Shown here piece by piece: positions 23,006 to 35,338 of a stretch of DNA of 64,000 nucleotides. The stretch is from Hordeum vulgare subsp. vulgare. Its lineage: Eukaryota; Streptophyta; Magnoliopsida; Poales; Poaceae. The stretch is from contig NC_058519.1 in the NCBI RefSeq assembly GCF_904849725.1, forward strand, positions 541,020,316 through 541,084,315, given 5' to 3'. The translations under genes were made by a program, and so were the position numbers. A model generated the notes under the pieces. The model saw only the letters and a list, made by a program, of their open reading frames with translations. It ran no database searches and was not told the origin of the DNA. Positions within the stretch are counted from its first letter, which is position 1. The number at the start of each line of letters is the position of its first letter.

Positions 23006-23818
23006 AACTCAACAATATAACTATCACATAAAGCATTCTTTTCATGATGCATAAGCATATAATTTTTATTATTACCCACACAAGCAAACTTATTATCATT
23101 CATAATAATGGTGGGAGCAAAATCAAAACAATAAATATCATGTGAACTTGATTGTCATAATCCAATTGAACATTAAAATCATGATGACAAGTTTCATGGT
23201 TATTATTACTCATTATAGCATAAATGTCATCACCACAGTAATCATAGATAGCAACTTAGTTGTCATAATCAATTGAAACCTCTTTCGAAATAGTGGATTC
23301 ATCACCAAATAAAGTCATGACCTCTCTAAATCCAATTTCCTCATTATTCCAATAATATTCAACACCCTCAAAATAGTGGGTTCATTAGAACCTAGATTTA
23401 ACACTCTTCCAAACGCACTTTCATCAATATAATCAACATAAATAATAGGCATGCTTTCATCATAATAAATTTGCTCAACAAAACTTGGGGGACTAAAAAT
23501 ATCATCTTCATCAAACATAGAATCCCCAAGCTTTTGGCTTTGCATATCATTAGCATCATGGATATACAGAGAATTCATATTAATAACATTGCCATCATGC
23601 TCATAATCTATGGATTTAGTGCCAAATATTTTATTAAAATATTCTTCGAACAACTTGGCACATTTTTGTAAACCGTCATTTTCACGGAAAACATTATAAA
23701 GACGAATCATTTGAGGCCACCTCAATTCCATTTTTTGTAGTCTTCTTTCATAAAAACAAAATAGTGATAAACAAGAAACTAAAAGATTTAATTGCAAGAT
23801 ATAAATATATACCTTCAA
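23006..23818 (-). pseudogene. acidic ORF of unknown function near the PBS of an antisense Gypsy, copy A
   Basis: A minus-strand frame reads from a Met at 23731 (or from 29 codons further up at 23818) as MELRWPQMIRLYNVFRENDG. It continues as an Asp/Glu/Tyr-rich protein until a stop at 23315. Homology to the longer copy at 35339-36153 continues in broken form to the CACTA edge. It lies where gag should be, just after the PBS, but has no capsid signature, zinc knuckle or protease motif. The protein contains a repeated motif of the type ESGFG-V-TL-S-E-TIL. I do not recognise its function. Confidence 0.6.
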
Positions 23819-23828
23819 GCACTCACCT

Positions 23829-23846
23829 CCCTAGCAAAGGCGCTGG
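23829..23846 (-). other. primer-binding site, degenerate tRNA-Asp type
   Basis: Minus strand CCAGCGCCTTTGCTAGGG lies ten bases from the LTR edge. It resembles the tRNA-Asp-complementary TGGCGCCGTTGCCGGGG found in this window's sense Gypsy, but with several mismatches. Confidence 0.6.
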
Positions 23847-23855
23847 AAAAGATCT

Positions 23856-25726
23856 TGATGTCTGCTCTGCAACTTTATTCTTGTAGACGTTGTTGGGCCT
23901 CCAAGTCAGAGTTTTGTAGGACAACAAATTTTTTCCCTCAAGTGGGTGACCTAAAGTTTATTAATTCATGGGAGGTGCAGGATGAAGATGGTCTCTGTCA
24001 AATGACCCTGCAATCAAATACAACAAACCTCTTGTGTCCCCAACACACCCAATACAATGGCAAATTGTATAGGTGCACTAGTTCAGTGAAGACATGGTGA
24101 TACAAGTGCAATATAGATGGTAGATATAAGTTTTTGTAGTCTGAAAATATAAAAATAGCAAGGTAGTAAGTAGTAAACAGCGAGCAACACTTTATATAAG
24201 TGTTTGGAAATAAGGCCTATGTTTCATACTTTCACTAGTGCAATATCTCAACAATGCCAACATAATAGTATCGTATGATCATACCTTAACATGCAATAAA
24301 GAATCACTCAAAAATTCATAAGTAGCAGAGAAAGTAAGATGAAATTGTTGTAGTTAGTAGAACCACCTCAAATCTATTCTTTCCAATCAATCTATTGACC
24401 TATTCCTATAAGTGTCAAAAACAACCCTAGACTTCGTACTAAAATAACACCAATGATACACATCAATGAACCCTAATGTCACCTAGATACTCCAATGTGA
24501 CCTGAAGTACCCGTGTGTTAATTATACGACATGCATCAAGCAATTTCAAATTCATCATGTTCAATCCAACACAAAGAACATGAAAGAGTACCCCAAGATT
24601 TCTATCATTGAAAGTAGGAGAAGAACGTGTATCAACCCCTATGCATACATTACCCCAATATCACCACGGGAATCCGCAAGTTGAGTACCAAAACATAAAT
24701 AACACCAACGATATACATAAATCAACTCTAATACCACCTAGATACTCAAGTTCCACCTCAAGTATATGTGGGTCAATTATCCAACATGCATCAAACAATT
24801 TCACACTCATCATATTCAATCCAACACAAAGAACTTCAAAGAGTACCCCCAAAATTTCTATGAGAGAAGTAGGACAAGAACATGTATCAACCCTTATGAA
24901 TAGATTACCCCAATATCACCACGGGAATCCACAAGTTGAGTACAAAAACATATATCAAATGAATCAATACAACACCCCATTGTCACCATGAGTATCCACA
25001 TGCAAGACATACATCAAGTGATCCCAAATCCAACATTCAATCTGACATAAAAAACTCAAAGGTAAAGATTCAATTTATCATCTCAAGATAGCAAGGGACG
25101 AACACCATATGATACAACTATAATTAGCAAAGCTCGTGATACATCAATATCGTGACATCTCAAGTACACGAGAGAGAGAGATCACATAGCTACTGGAACA
25201 TACCCTCAGCCCTGAGGGTGAACTACTCCCTCCTCGTCATGGACATCGCGACGACAATGTAGATGGCCTCTCGTGATGATTGCCCCCTCCGACAGGGTGC
25301 CTGAACAGGGCTTGGATGAATTTCCTTTGATAGATATATTTCTTACGGTTTCTCTATATATATGATTTTTCAACATTGGAATCACGCTAGCCAGAGCCAC
25401 CAGGGTCCCACAAGCTATCACGGCACACCTAGGGGGTGGGTGCACCCTGTTAGCTTGTGGCTAGTAGGTGGCACCCCTCCGGTGGTTCTTTGCTTTGGTA
25501 TTTATCATTTTGTCCACAAAAATCGTCAAAAAGTTTTAGGAAATTTAGAGGACTTTTATTTTTTTGCATAAAACAACACCACGGTAATTCTGCTAAAAAC
25601 AACGTTAGTCTGGGTGAGCTCTAATTAAATCATATAAAATGCATCAAAACCATATAAAAGTATTGTAAACATAGGTAAATATGACATGCATACTTCATAA
25701 ATTATTGATACGTTGGAGACGTATCA
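23856..25726 (-). repeat. antisense Gypsy LTR (beta subtype), copy A
   Basis: Plus-strand borders are TGATGTCTGC and GAGACGTATCA, 1871 bp, next to the PBS, so this is the 5' LTR of an antisense element. It is longer than L2/L3 because a block of roughly 250 bp (around 24545-24790) is tandemly repeated (around 24795-25010). The same internal duplication is present in the copy at 36191-38066. Frames inside (such as 24608-24991) are not genes. Confidence 0.78.
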
Positions 25727-26144
25727 GAGTTTCACCAGGTTTGTCAACATTCGTAACTATAGGTTCGCTATGGTGGACACTATCAACGATCCAACGGTGC
25801 TCAAGACGTCGGGCTTGGTCTGCCAGAAGCTGGCCAAGATGTGCGACCACTACAAGCTCTGGGGAAGAAAGAAGGACATGGACTCCCATGTTGAACTGGT
25901 CGGGGCCATCGTCGACCCCTACTATGGAGACATGAAGGTTGAGTGCGACAAGAACAAGCCTGTCTGGCACAAGGCCTGGGTGAAGAGATTGGATGAAGAT
26001 CACCTCCAGACCGTGTTCAAGGAAGCGTACACATGCAACGAGATGTTTAGGCGGATTGTTGGCATGAGGAAATGCCTCCTACATGAAGACATCGAGGGAT
26101 CAAGCCACAAGCTGAGCGGTGGCGGCAAGCATCACAGGAAGTAG
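25727..26144 (+). pseudogene. exonuclease-like gene fragment, copy A2, fused to an LTR edge
   Basis: The C-terminal half of the same exonuclease-like protein as at 20802 begins abruptly at the LTR border. It reads FTRFVNIRNYRFAMVDTIND and so on to a KHHRK end and TAG at 26142-26144. The N-terminal half, including motif I, is missing, so this is a fragment. Unlike copies A1 and B1, the remaining stretch is undisturbed by stops, as it is in copy B2. The downstream sequence matches the region after copy A1, showing that a related CACTA element was cut by the Gypsy element. Confidence 0.65.
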
Positions 26145-27062
26145 ATGATTTGATAATCGTCTCCCATACTCACTCTGTGCCAAAATATTCATAGTTTTAG
26201 TAGGCTAAGTTTATTATGCATGTAATAATTTATTGAGGTGTGCGCCAATGTTATGTGTGTAGTCACTTATGTATTTGGATGCTTAATTAGTTTATGCAAT
26301 TATGTTGTTATGTGTGTAATTGTTTATTGAGGTGTGCAAATGTTATGTGTGTGGTACTTAGGTATTTGGATGATTAATTTGGTAATGCAAACATGTTCTT
26401 CTACAGAGAGCATAGATGTTTGTGCGTAGACTGAGCAAATCACACCGTATACGGATTAACTACTAAAAGTCTCGGTGATGATTTTATCAATCGTTGACTG
26501 TTCTTTACCGGCAAACTTTTGCACACAACATATCCGAGAGTGACGTGTATGTTGTACATCACACACATCTTGATGTGAGAAACCGTTTGTGCTATTTTGT
26601 CTCATCACAAATAGTTAACACAGGCAACATGTTTGCCATCTATCTCACACATCTTGATCCAGGCAATAGTTTATGTTATCTTATGTCATCGTAAAAATTT
26701 CATCTACTGACATGTATGTCGCCTATCTCACACATATTCATTTGGCCAATCTTTTGTATTCTACTGGATCAGCGCAAACAGTTTATTAGGGTTAACTATA
26801 TGTCGTACATCGCACACACTTGTATTCTGTTAACCATTTGTGTTATTTTTTCTCATCACAAACATTTCATCTTGGTCAACTATTTGCCACAGATCGCATA
26901 CACAACTTTTTCCGAATCATATTTGATGGATCCACTATCGCACAAAGTTTTAGTTATTGACGACCGGGCTATAACTGTACCATTTGTGATTCATGCTTTG
27001 GACACAGTTTCGTCGAAGGGTCTTTGATTGATGTGTCATCTTTGGATCATCCTGTAGTGGTG
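26145..27062 (+). mobile_element. right end of a second CACTA-like element, copy A
   Basis: This contains the same AT-rich words and CACACACATCTTG repeat array (about 26480-26900) as the first CACTA block. It ends CATCCTGTAGTGGTG, one base off the TAGTG terminus. Its left part is missing at the Gypsy LTR border. No transposase is visible. Confidence 0.6.
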
Positions 27063-28708
27063 TAAATAAGGATATACTCATATCTGACATGCTAGCAACA
27101 ACTGTATGTATTAATTCTATAAGGGGTGAACGCGAAAATTATGGTTAAACACTTTTCTTCAATATAAGGGGAGTTCGTCTCCTCATATATCACACTAACC
27201 CATATTTAACCAGTAATACCAGTAAACATCTATATTATGGTAGATCCTTGTAGCTTGCTATTGGTAGTCGTAATTCCTCCATGTCCATCTGAGTACACAA
27301 AGCATTGAGAATTTTGTGGGTGTCCATTTCATTTAAGAAAACAATAAGCCCAATGATACTTTACTCGAGTAGAGCATGGTTTTTTAAAGGGCGTCAGTGA
27401 CCACTCTGCCCTCATAGACATGACGATTTTCTTTGTATCGAAGAAGGATGAAAGAAATATGCATGCATCTAGGACACCATAAGTGAAATACACTATTTTT
27501 GCTTTACTATTGGGAGGTCCACTTACCAAGTCATTCAACAACAAGATGAATAATACGGCGATTTGATTGTTTTAGAGTGAGGTGACTTCCTTGGACATTG
27601 AGAATGTGATGGACGGTAATAGAAAAAAAATCAGCACTTCAAAATATCAAGAAAATCCAAGATTAGAACCCAGGTATGATAGCAAACTATTTCTTTTGCA
27701 TAGAAGATCTCAACCCTGAAGATCTCAAAAAGCTCTTGGATGAAATCATGCATATGTCTAAGAGGACATTAGACGTTCGTTACTGCTTTGTTCCACACAT
27801 GTATTATGACACAAGTTGTTGGGCCCTCAAGTAACCAACGTTTAATGTCCTCTTGGACGCAAGTATATCGAAGATCTTTTGAGATTTTCAAGATTGAGAT
27901 ATTCTACCTTGCAGAAGATATAATTTGATATCATACCTAGGTTCTCATCATGGGTCTTGTAGATAAGTTGAGGGATTTTTGTTGTTGTCTTACTCTCCAT
28001 AGCAATCTTAATGACCAACAGAGCCACCTCATTTGCAACAATAAAATCCTAGCATTCGTAACCTCATTGTTGAATGGTTTGATTGGTGGGCCTACCAATA
28101 AGAAAACATAAACAATGGTTTTCACAGATGATGGCCCACATTTATACCTTTTGTTTCATCCTTCTGTGATACAAATAAAACCTCATGCTGGTGAGGGTGG
28201 AGAGGTCACTGGCACCCTTGAATAAACTAGGGTTCTTCTTGAATAAAGTTGCATTGTGCTCTTTGTTTTTTGAATGGAACACACACACAACCACTTCTCC
28301 CTCCTTGGTATACTCAGCTGAACAATTGGAGGACTAAATACTGCAAACGGGAAGCTACCATTAGGATCAATCATAAGGTAGATATTTGCTAGTGTTGTTG
28401 TCTAACTATGGGTTAGTGGGAAATATGAGAAGAGGACCACCCCTTATGTAGAAGAAAAGTGTTGATGCAGAAACATCGAGTTCACCCCTTATCCATTTAT
28501 TTGCATTAAGTATGATCTAAACATATATTCATAGTTAATTGTGTCGATTAAAAGTTGCAAATCTTTAATATAGCCCAAAATAAGTAGTCAACAAACTAGA
28601 TCATATATGGAGGCAATTACATTTGGTCAAATATATCATGTGTGAGTACATCCAAATTTAGAGCCATTATCCAACTATCTTCCAGCAATGTACCAATGCC
28701 TTTGAGTG
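27063..28708. repeat. large imperfect inverted repeat (foldback), copy A
   Basis: The left arm (about 27110-27770) and the right arm (about 27843-28510) are reverse complements at an estimated 70% or so, separated by about 70 bp. Both arms contain CTTTTCTTC-AATATAAGGGG-like or TATAAGGGG-like sequence at their outer parts. Both also carry the same coding-like stretches further in, such as GGTGCCAGTGAC and TATTGGGAGG. The right arm read inward has an open frame from an ATG at 28374 (MIDPNGSFPFAVFSPPIVQL). It looks like a promoter plus the 5' portion of an unidentified gene, duplicated in inverse orientation. Confidence 0.7.
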
Positions 28709-28903
28709 TGATGTCTACTACACAACTTTATTCTTGTAAACTCATCTTGGGCCTCCAAGCATAGAGTTTTGTAGGACAGTAGCAAATTTCCCTCAAGTGG
28801 ATGACCTATGGTTTATAAATCCGTGGGAGGCATAGGATGAAGATGGTCTCAGTCAAACAACCCTGCAACCAAATAACAAATAGTCTCTTGTGTCCCCAAC
28901 ACA
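28709..28903 (-). repeat. truncated antisense Gypsy LTR at the duplication junction
   Basis: It starts TGATGTCTACTAC at the same flanking sequence (CCTTTGAG-G) as the LTR at 41069 but stops after about 195 bp at ACACACCC, where a filler sequence and Gypsy internal DNA follow. Confidence 0.75.
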
Positions 28904-28924
28904 CCCTAGTTTATTCAAGGGTGC
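28904..28924 (+). other. 21-nt inverted filler at the rearrangement junction
   Basis: These 21 bases are an exact reverse complement of 28212-28232 in the foldback right arm. The first three (CCC) are shared with the LTR side. They lie between LTR sequence and Gypsy internal sequence and are absent from all other LTR copies, so they look like templated end-joining filler. Confidence 0.7.
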
Positions 28925-29503
28925 AAACTCAACAAAATAGCTATCATGTGATACTTGATTGGCATAATCCAAATGAAAATAAAAATCATGATGAAAAGTT
29001 TCATGTTTATCATTATTCTTTATAGAATACATGTCATCACAATAATCATCATAGATAGCAACTTTGTTGTCATAGACAATTGAAACCTCTTCCAAAATAG
29101 TGGACTCATCACTAAATAAAGTCATGACCTCTCCAAATCCACTTTTATCATTATGAAAAGATTCAACATGCTCCAAGATAGTGGTATCATTAGTACCTAG
29201 AGTTGACACTCTTCCAAACCCACTTTCATCAATATAATCATCATAAATAGAACGCATGCTTACATCATAATAAATTTGCTCATCAAACATAGCACCCCCA
29301 AGCTTGTGGCTTTGTATATCATCTGCGTCATGGATATTCAAAGAATTGATACTAACAATATTTATATCATGCTCATCATTCAAGGAATTCACATTAAGCA
29401 TTTTCATATATTCTTCCTCTAGCAATTGAGCACAATTTTCCTTTTCATCATTTTCAAGAAAGACATGATATAGATGAACAATATCAGACCACCTCAATTC
29501 CAT
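28925..29503 (-). pseudogene. acidic ORF of unknown function, copy C (truncated)
   Basis: The minus-strand frame begins MELRWSDIVHLYHVFLEND and keeps the acidic repeat character of its relatives at 23731 and 36066. It lacks the segment between the start region and the first repeat that the others share (the DDIFSPP stretch). At its far end the frame runs out through the filler junction into LTR sequence, so the last roughly 25 codons are chimeric. It is next to a PBS, in the position of gag, but without gag motifs. Confidence 0.6.
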
Positions 29504-29598
29504 ATTTTTGTAATTTTTTTATAAACCAAACTAGTGAAAAAAAGAAACTAAAAGATTTAATTGCAAGATCTAAAGATATACCTTCAAGCACTCACCTC

Positions 29599-29616
29599 CC
29601 CAGCAACAACGCCAGA
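29599..29616 (-). other. primer-binding site, tRNA-Asp type
   Basis: Minus strand CTGGCGTTGTTGCTGGGG, two changes from TGGCGCCGTTGCCGGGG, about nine bases from the LTR edge. Confidence 0.7.
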
Positions 29617-29624
29617 AAAGAGCT

Positions 29625-30582
29625 AGATGTCTACTACGCAACTTTATTCTTGTAGACTTGTGTTGGGCCTCCAAGCGCAGAGTTTTGTAGGAGAGTAGCA
29701 AATTTTCCCTCAAGTGGATGTCCTAAGGTTTATCAATCCATGGGAGGCATAGGATGAAGATGGTCTCTCTCAAACAAACCTCCAAACAAATAACAAAGAG
29801 TCTCTTGTGTCCCCAACACATCTAATACAATGGCAAATTGTAGAGGTGCACTAGTTCGACAAAGAGATGATGATAAAAGTGTAATAATGATGGTAGAAAT
29901 ATATTTTTATAATCTAAAGTGAGCACAAACGGTATTGCAATGCTTGAAAACAAGGTCTAGGGTTCGTACTTTCGCTAGTGCAATCTCTCAACAATGCTAA
30001 CATAGTTAGATCATGCAGAAATTCCTCAACTTGCGATAAAGAATCACTCCAAATTTCTTATCTAGCGGAGAACATAGAAGATATAGTTTGTAGGGTATGA
30101 AACAATCTCAAAGTTATTCTTTCCGATCAATCTTTCCATTTGTTCGTACTAAGATAACAAGTTATCCTTTCCGATAGATCTTTCAAGAGTTCATACTAAA
30201 ATAACACCATACCAAATTCAGATTCATAATACTCAATCCAACACAAAGAACTTCATGGAGCACACCAAGATTTCTATCGGAGAACATAGTATGAAAAACG
30301 TGCAATCAACTCCTATGCTTATATTACCTCATTGTCACCTCAGGAATCCGCAAGTTGATGCTACAATATATATCAAGTGAATCATTTGAATTTCCCAATG
30401 TCACTACGGGTATCGGCATGCAAGACATGTATTATGTGCTCTAAAACCTGAATGTTCAATCAAGCATAATGAGATCTTATAGTGAAAGATTCAATTCATC
30501 ACAATAATAGGATGGGACAAACACCATATGATCCAACTATATTAAAAAGGCCCGTGATATATCAAGATCATGACATCTCAAC

Positions 30583-30622
<40 letters not shown>

Positions 30623-31035
30623 AACACATAGCTACTAGTACAAACCCTCAGCCCCAAGGGTGTACTACTCCATCCTCGTCATGGCCTCCACCGGGATGAC
30701 GAAGATGGCCACCGGAAATTATTGCCCCTCTCTGGCAGCGTACTAGAATGTCTCTAGATTAGTTTTTCGTGGATACAGAGGTCGTGCGGTAGCAGAACTT
30801 CTCGTCTAGGGTTATTTCTGTTTTTTTATATTTATATGATTTTTGGGCGTTGGAATTACGCCAAGATGGGCCACGACGAGAGCACAAGACACCAGGGGGT
30901 GCTTGGGGCCTCTGGCGCACCCTGGTTGGATGTGCCCACCTCATGGCTCTTCTGGCCCTCCAATGAAGCTTATACTGCCTCTTTTATTCCAAAAAACATG
31001 AAAAAGTTTTGTTGCATTTGGTGAACTTTGATTTC
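29625..31035 (-). repeat. antisense Gypsy LTR L2, truncated
   Basis: It begins (A)GATGTCTACTACGC next to the PBS, so it is the 5' LTR of an antisense element. It matches 41069-42329 up to the GTTTTGTTGCATTTGG segment and then ends at GATTTC. The final stretch leading to GAGACGTATCA is missing and CACTA-type DNA follows. The same break occurs at 6978, showing that the break predates the duplication. Confidence 0.8.
30589..30619 (+). repeat. GA microsatellite
   Basis: About fifteen GA units, expanded compared with about ten at 6541 and seven or eight at 42006 in the equivalent LTR copies. Confidence 0.9.
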
Positions 31036-34000
31036 GACGGCTCCGCGGCGTTCCAGGATATTTCTGTTGCATCTAGCGTGCAGCGGCGGGACCTCTCTAG
31101 TGCTTCCGTGGCTGTGGTCTTTGCTCCCTCGTTATATGTCAACCCAAAACTCCTCCTATCGGTTGTGGTGGAATGACTTGACACGAGAGACTTGTTTTGT
31201 GGGTGATGAGGAGAGGAAATGAGAAGTAATTTTTGAGTGGGTAGTTTTTATAGGCTGGTGCTAAATGTGAACACGTTTAGGTTTGATCGGTGTGAACATA
31301 TTTGCCATTCTTATTGTGTGGTAATGTGGGATGTGACGAGAAACAAGCTCAAAATTTATTGATGGTTCTATGCTCGAAGCGTGAAACACACCTTCATATG
31401 GCTACCCATTTTTATTGTTTTGGCTCATCACAAATAGTTCTTATGGATTAACCGTATGCCACGCATCGCACATGCATCCGAAGCCCAAAACAGTTCCCGG
31501 ATGGCGTACATGGGACCGCATTCTCGGGTGTGTACGTGTCTCCCCACCATCACACACAGTCTAGATAGCACGATCTGGTCTGATGGATGTGTCGTCGCGT
31601 CACCCACGGGGTGCGAGAAGGTTGACTAGAATTGTAATATGTAGGTGTGGTTGTCCACCGTTGAGGCGGCTGCGGTGCACTCTGCTCGCGTCCGTCCATG
31701 CGTTTTGCTCGCCATTGAGGAGATCGCGGTGCAATCTGCTCTGGCATCCTGGTGTCAGCTCTGCTTGACGTTGAGGCAATTTTACAATGGCAACAGTTAA
31801 TACTTGTTTTACACATTTAGGATAATTGAAAATGCCACATGCGGCAACACCCAAAACACACACAAACAACATATGCTTAGTGACTTAAAATGTCGATATG
31901 AAACATTCGCGTACAATAACAATAAAATATAGGTTAAAAGGCAGAGCTAGTGGCCTTCCGACTACGGTCTTCTTGGACTCCATGATCAGCATAGCACCCT
32001 TGCGGCCGTTCATTTCGAGTGTCCCGACCCGCGGCCACGGTACCCGTCTCCGCCTACGGATCTGTTGGTGGTGGGAGGCTCTGGGGGCAGTTGTGCCTCC
32101 TCGAGTAGTGCTTCACAACATTCAGTCACATGCACGACATGCCCGCAGAACCGCTCCATTTCCATGTCTCTGCCCTCTTAGCAAATTCCGTCCATCACCT
32201 GCATACACAAGATACCGCGTTGGTGATGTTCTACTTTGTCCTCCAAGGGTGCGCATGTCATCATGGTTTATTGGACCCCTTCATATTTAGTAGTACAAAA
32301 ATTTGACCTGAAGTTTAACTAAGAATATATAAATGCATGTCATCGAAAATAATATTCTTCGATTACTATTCCCTTCTATGTTCAACTTATATATGCAATA
32401 ATTATACATGTGCTTGCTCGCTGTTTAGGCGGCCACGTCATGCTTTTCTCACGTCCCTCTGCACGCTCTGCTTGCTATTTAGGCGCCAAGGCCCGCTCGG
32501 GTCACGTCCCTCTGCACGCGCTTTGCTAGCGGTTGGGGCCAGCGCACAACCCGACAACTGTATGTGGTGTCACGTGTTATCACATATGTGTTAACATAAG
32601 GAAATGTATGTGTAACTTATTAATCATCGCACATGTGTACTCGCATACGCATCGCACATGAGTACTCCTAGCCACTGCAAGCAACTAGTTTGCATTTTTC
32701 AAAGTTTTTTCTACACACAGAATCACACACGAATTAACTGTAGTAACCGTTTGTGTTATATTTTCTCATCGCAAATAGTTCATCAAGTGGGTTCTTTGCC
32801 GCGTATCACATGCCTCTTGTTTATATGAATCATTTGTGTTCTTTTGACTCAATGCAAACAGATCATCTCTGTGAACTGTATGCCGCATATCACACACATC
32901 TTGTTAAGTTGAACCATTTCTGTTGTGTTCCCTAATCAAAAATAGTTCATCCGAGTGAACCGTATGGCGCTCCTTGTGGCTGTCGACGATGGGTGCTAGT
33001 TCACCATGCATGCTCTAGTGGACACACACAGAAGGTTCACGTACGGGGCTCTCTGTGATGTAAACCAACCAATCCGACCTGGTGTTGGAGAACTCCAACA
33101 TTATAGACATGTTGCTTGACGAGGACAAGAATAAAATTGTCTGGATTTGATCTCTCCTTCCTACTCGCGCTCTGCTCTCACGACCCTCCACATGCTCTGC
33201 TCTCGCACCCCTCCGCACATGCTCTGCCAAAGGTTGGTGCCTGCCCACGTCACATTTGGAGCGCCATATGCATGCGGTTGCGCCACGCGCGTCGCCCCAT
33301 GCAGTTATGTGCTCCATGACTGAATCATGCGTTGCAAAAACTGCCATCTGGAGGTGCCTTTTCCCAAGACGTCTCCCCCCATTTATACCCACGACCATTA
33401 AGCATAGTCTCTTCACGCTTTCGATTGTGCCCCACCACACAATAAGCACACCCTCGATGACGCATACAGAGAGGATATCCAGCGGCGCTGCAATGGTGTT
33501 TGGTGTGCATCTTGTGTAGACCCACATGAGGAAGATGGACCTCACGATGGTGTACACCAAAGATCCGATCATGGTGGAGGACTCCATGAACACTATGAAG
33601 CGGTTGCTTGATGAGGATGACAAGTACAAAGTGGTGAGCTTCGACCTCGCTTACACCGGTGGTCGTGCTAGGCATGATTAGAAGGTTGACGTTGCCCAGT
33701 TGTGCGTGTAGCATCATTCTCTACTCTACCACTACTACCTGGCCATAGTGCCTTGCGAGCGTTTCACCAGGTTTGTCAACAGCCCCGACTACAGGTTCTC
33801 TATGGTGGACACCACCAACGATCCAAAGGTGCTCAAGACTTTGGGCTCTGCCTACCAGAAACTTGTCGGCATCCGCGCCCAATACGAGATCTGGGGCAGC
33901 AAGAAGGACATGGACTCCAATGTTGACCTAGCCGAAGCCGTCATTTGTCGTACTATAGAGGCATGAAGGCTGAATGCGACAAGAACAAGCCTGCCTAACA

Positions 34001-35338
34001 CAGGTCCTGGGTGAAGAGACTGGATGAACATCGCCTCTAGACCGCGTCGAAGGAAGCATACACATGCTACGAGATGTTCAGGCGAACATGAGGAACTGCT
34101 TGCTACCTGAATATGTCGAGGGATCGAGCCACAAGCAGAGCGGTGGCGGCAAGAGTCACAAGAAGTAGATGATGTGTTGATCGTTTCCGATACTCACTTC
34201 GTGCCAAAAAATATATAGATTCAGTAGGCTAAGTTTATTATCCATGTAATAGTTTATTGAGGTGTGCGCCAATGTTATGTGTGTAGTCAATTATGTATTT
34301 GGATGCTTAATTAGGTTATGCAATCATGTTGTTATATGTGTAATTGTTTATTGAGCTAGGCCAAAGTTATGTGTGTAGTCACTTATGTATTTGTATGTTT
34401 AATTCATTTATGACATCACGTTCTTCTTCATAGAGCATAGATGTTTGTGCACAGATTGAGAAAATCACACTGCATATAGATTAATGTATTGAATCCATTG
34501 GTGATGATTTCATAAATCCCTGACACGGTTGTTGTCGCCCGGATGATCGTTTAGGCGATAGCGGTTTGGGCTTGCGCACAACCCGACAACCGTATGCGGT
34601 GTCACGTGTTATCACACACGTGTTAACATAATGAAACACATGTGTAACTTACTAATCATTGCACACGAGTATTCGCATACGCATCGTGTGCGCTCCTCCT
34701 AGCCACCGCAAGAAACTAGTTTGCATTTTTCAAAGTTTTTTTACACACATAATCGCACACGAATCAATTGTAGTAACCATTTATGTTATTTTCTCATTGG
34801 AAGCAGTTCATCCGAGTGGGTTGTTTGCCAAGTATCACACAGATCTTGTTTACACGAATCATTTTTGTTCTTTTGGCTCATCGCAAATAGTTCATCTATG
34901 TGAACTGTATGCCGTATATCACACACATCTTGTTACACTCAACCGTTTATGTTGTGTTTCCTAATCAAAAATAGTTTGTTCGAGTTAACTGTATGCCCCA
35001 TATTTCACACACTTTGATATGGATGATTTTTTTGTTGCATTCCCTAATAGCAGGCAGTTCATCCTAGCAAACTTTATGACGTATATCGCACACACCTTGA
35101 TATAGCTGCCCATTTCTGTTGTTTTGCCTCATCACAAACAATTCTTATGGATTAACCGTATGTCACACATCTCACACACAACTATAATATGAACCATGTT
35201 TGATGTATCTGCCATCACAGACGTTTTGTATATTTTTTGATGGTTTTTTACGTCACCATTTGCGAGTAATGCATCGCACACACTTTGACCAAAGGTTCTC
35301 TGATTGTAGTGCCACGTTAGCAGCATCCTGTAGTAGTG
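31036..35338. mobile_element. CACTA-type block, copy B
   Basis: Colinear with copy A (6979-23005 without the Tekay element) over 4.3 kb. It has the same left break, the same exonuclease-like gene (decayed), the same direct-repeat pair (about 32535-32965 and 34570-35010), the same subterminal repeat array (about 34770-35190) and the same terminus CCTGTAGTAGTG at 35327-35338. No left CACTA terminus and no transposase were found. The region 31036-33500 has no supported gene. Confidence 0.65.
33529..34168 (+). pseudogene. exonuclease-like gene, copy B1, decayed
   Basis: Aligns with 21213-21874. The reading frame is broken: a TAG appears just before the equivalent of the Met at 21213, TAG occurs at AGGCATGATTAG near 33680, and further breaks appear after 33960. 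The longest surviving piece (33748-33966) reads through FTRFVNSPDYRFSMVDTTND to a DLAEAV segment. Motif I again reads FDLAYT, without the second acidic residue, so that loss predates the duplication. Confidence 0.62.
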
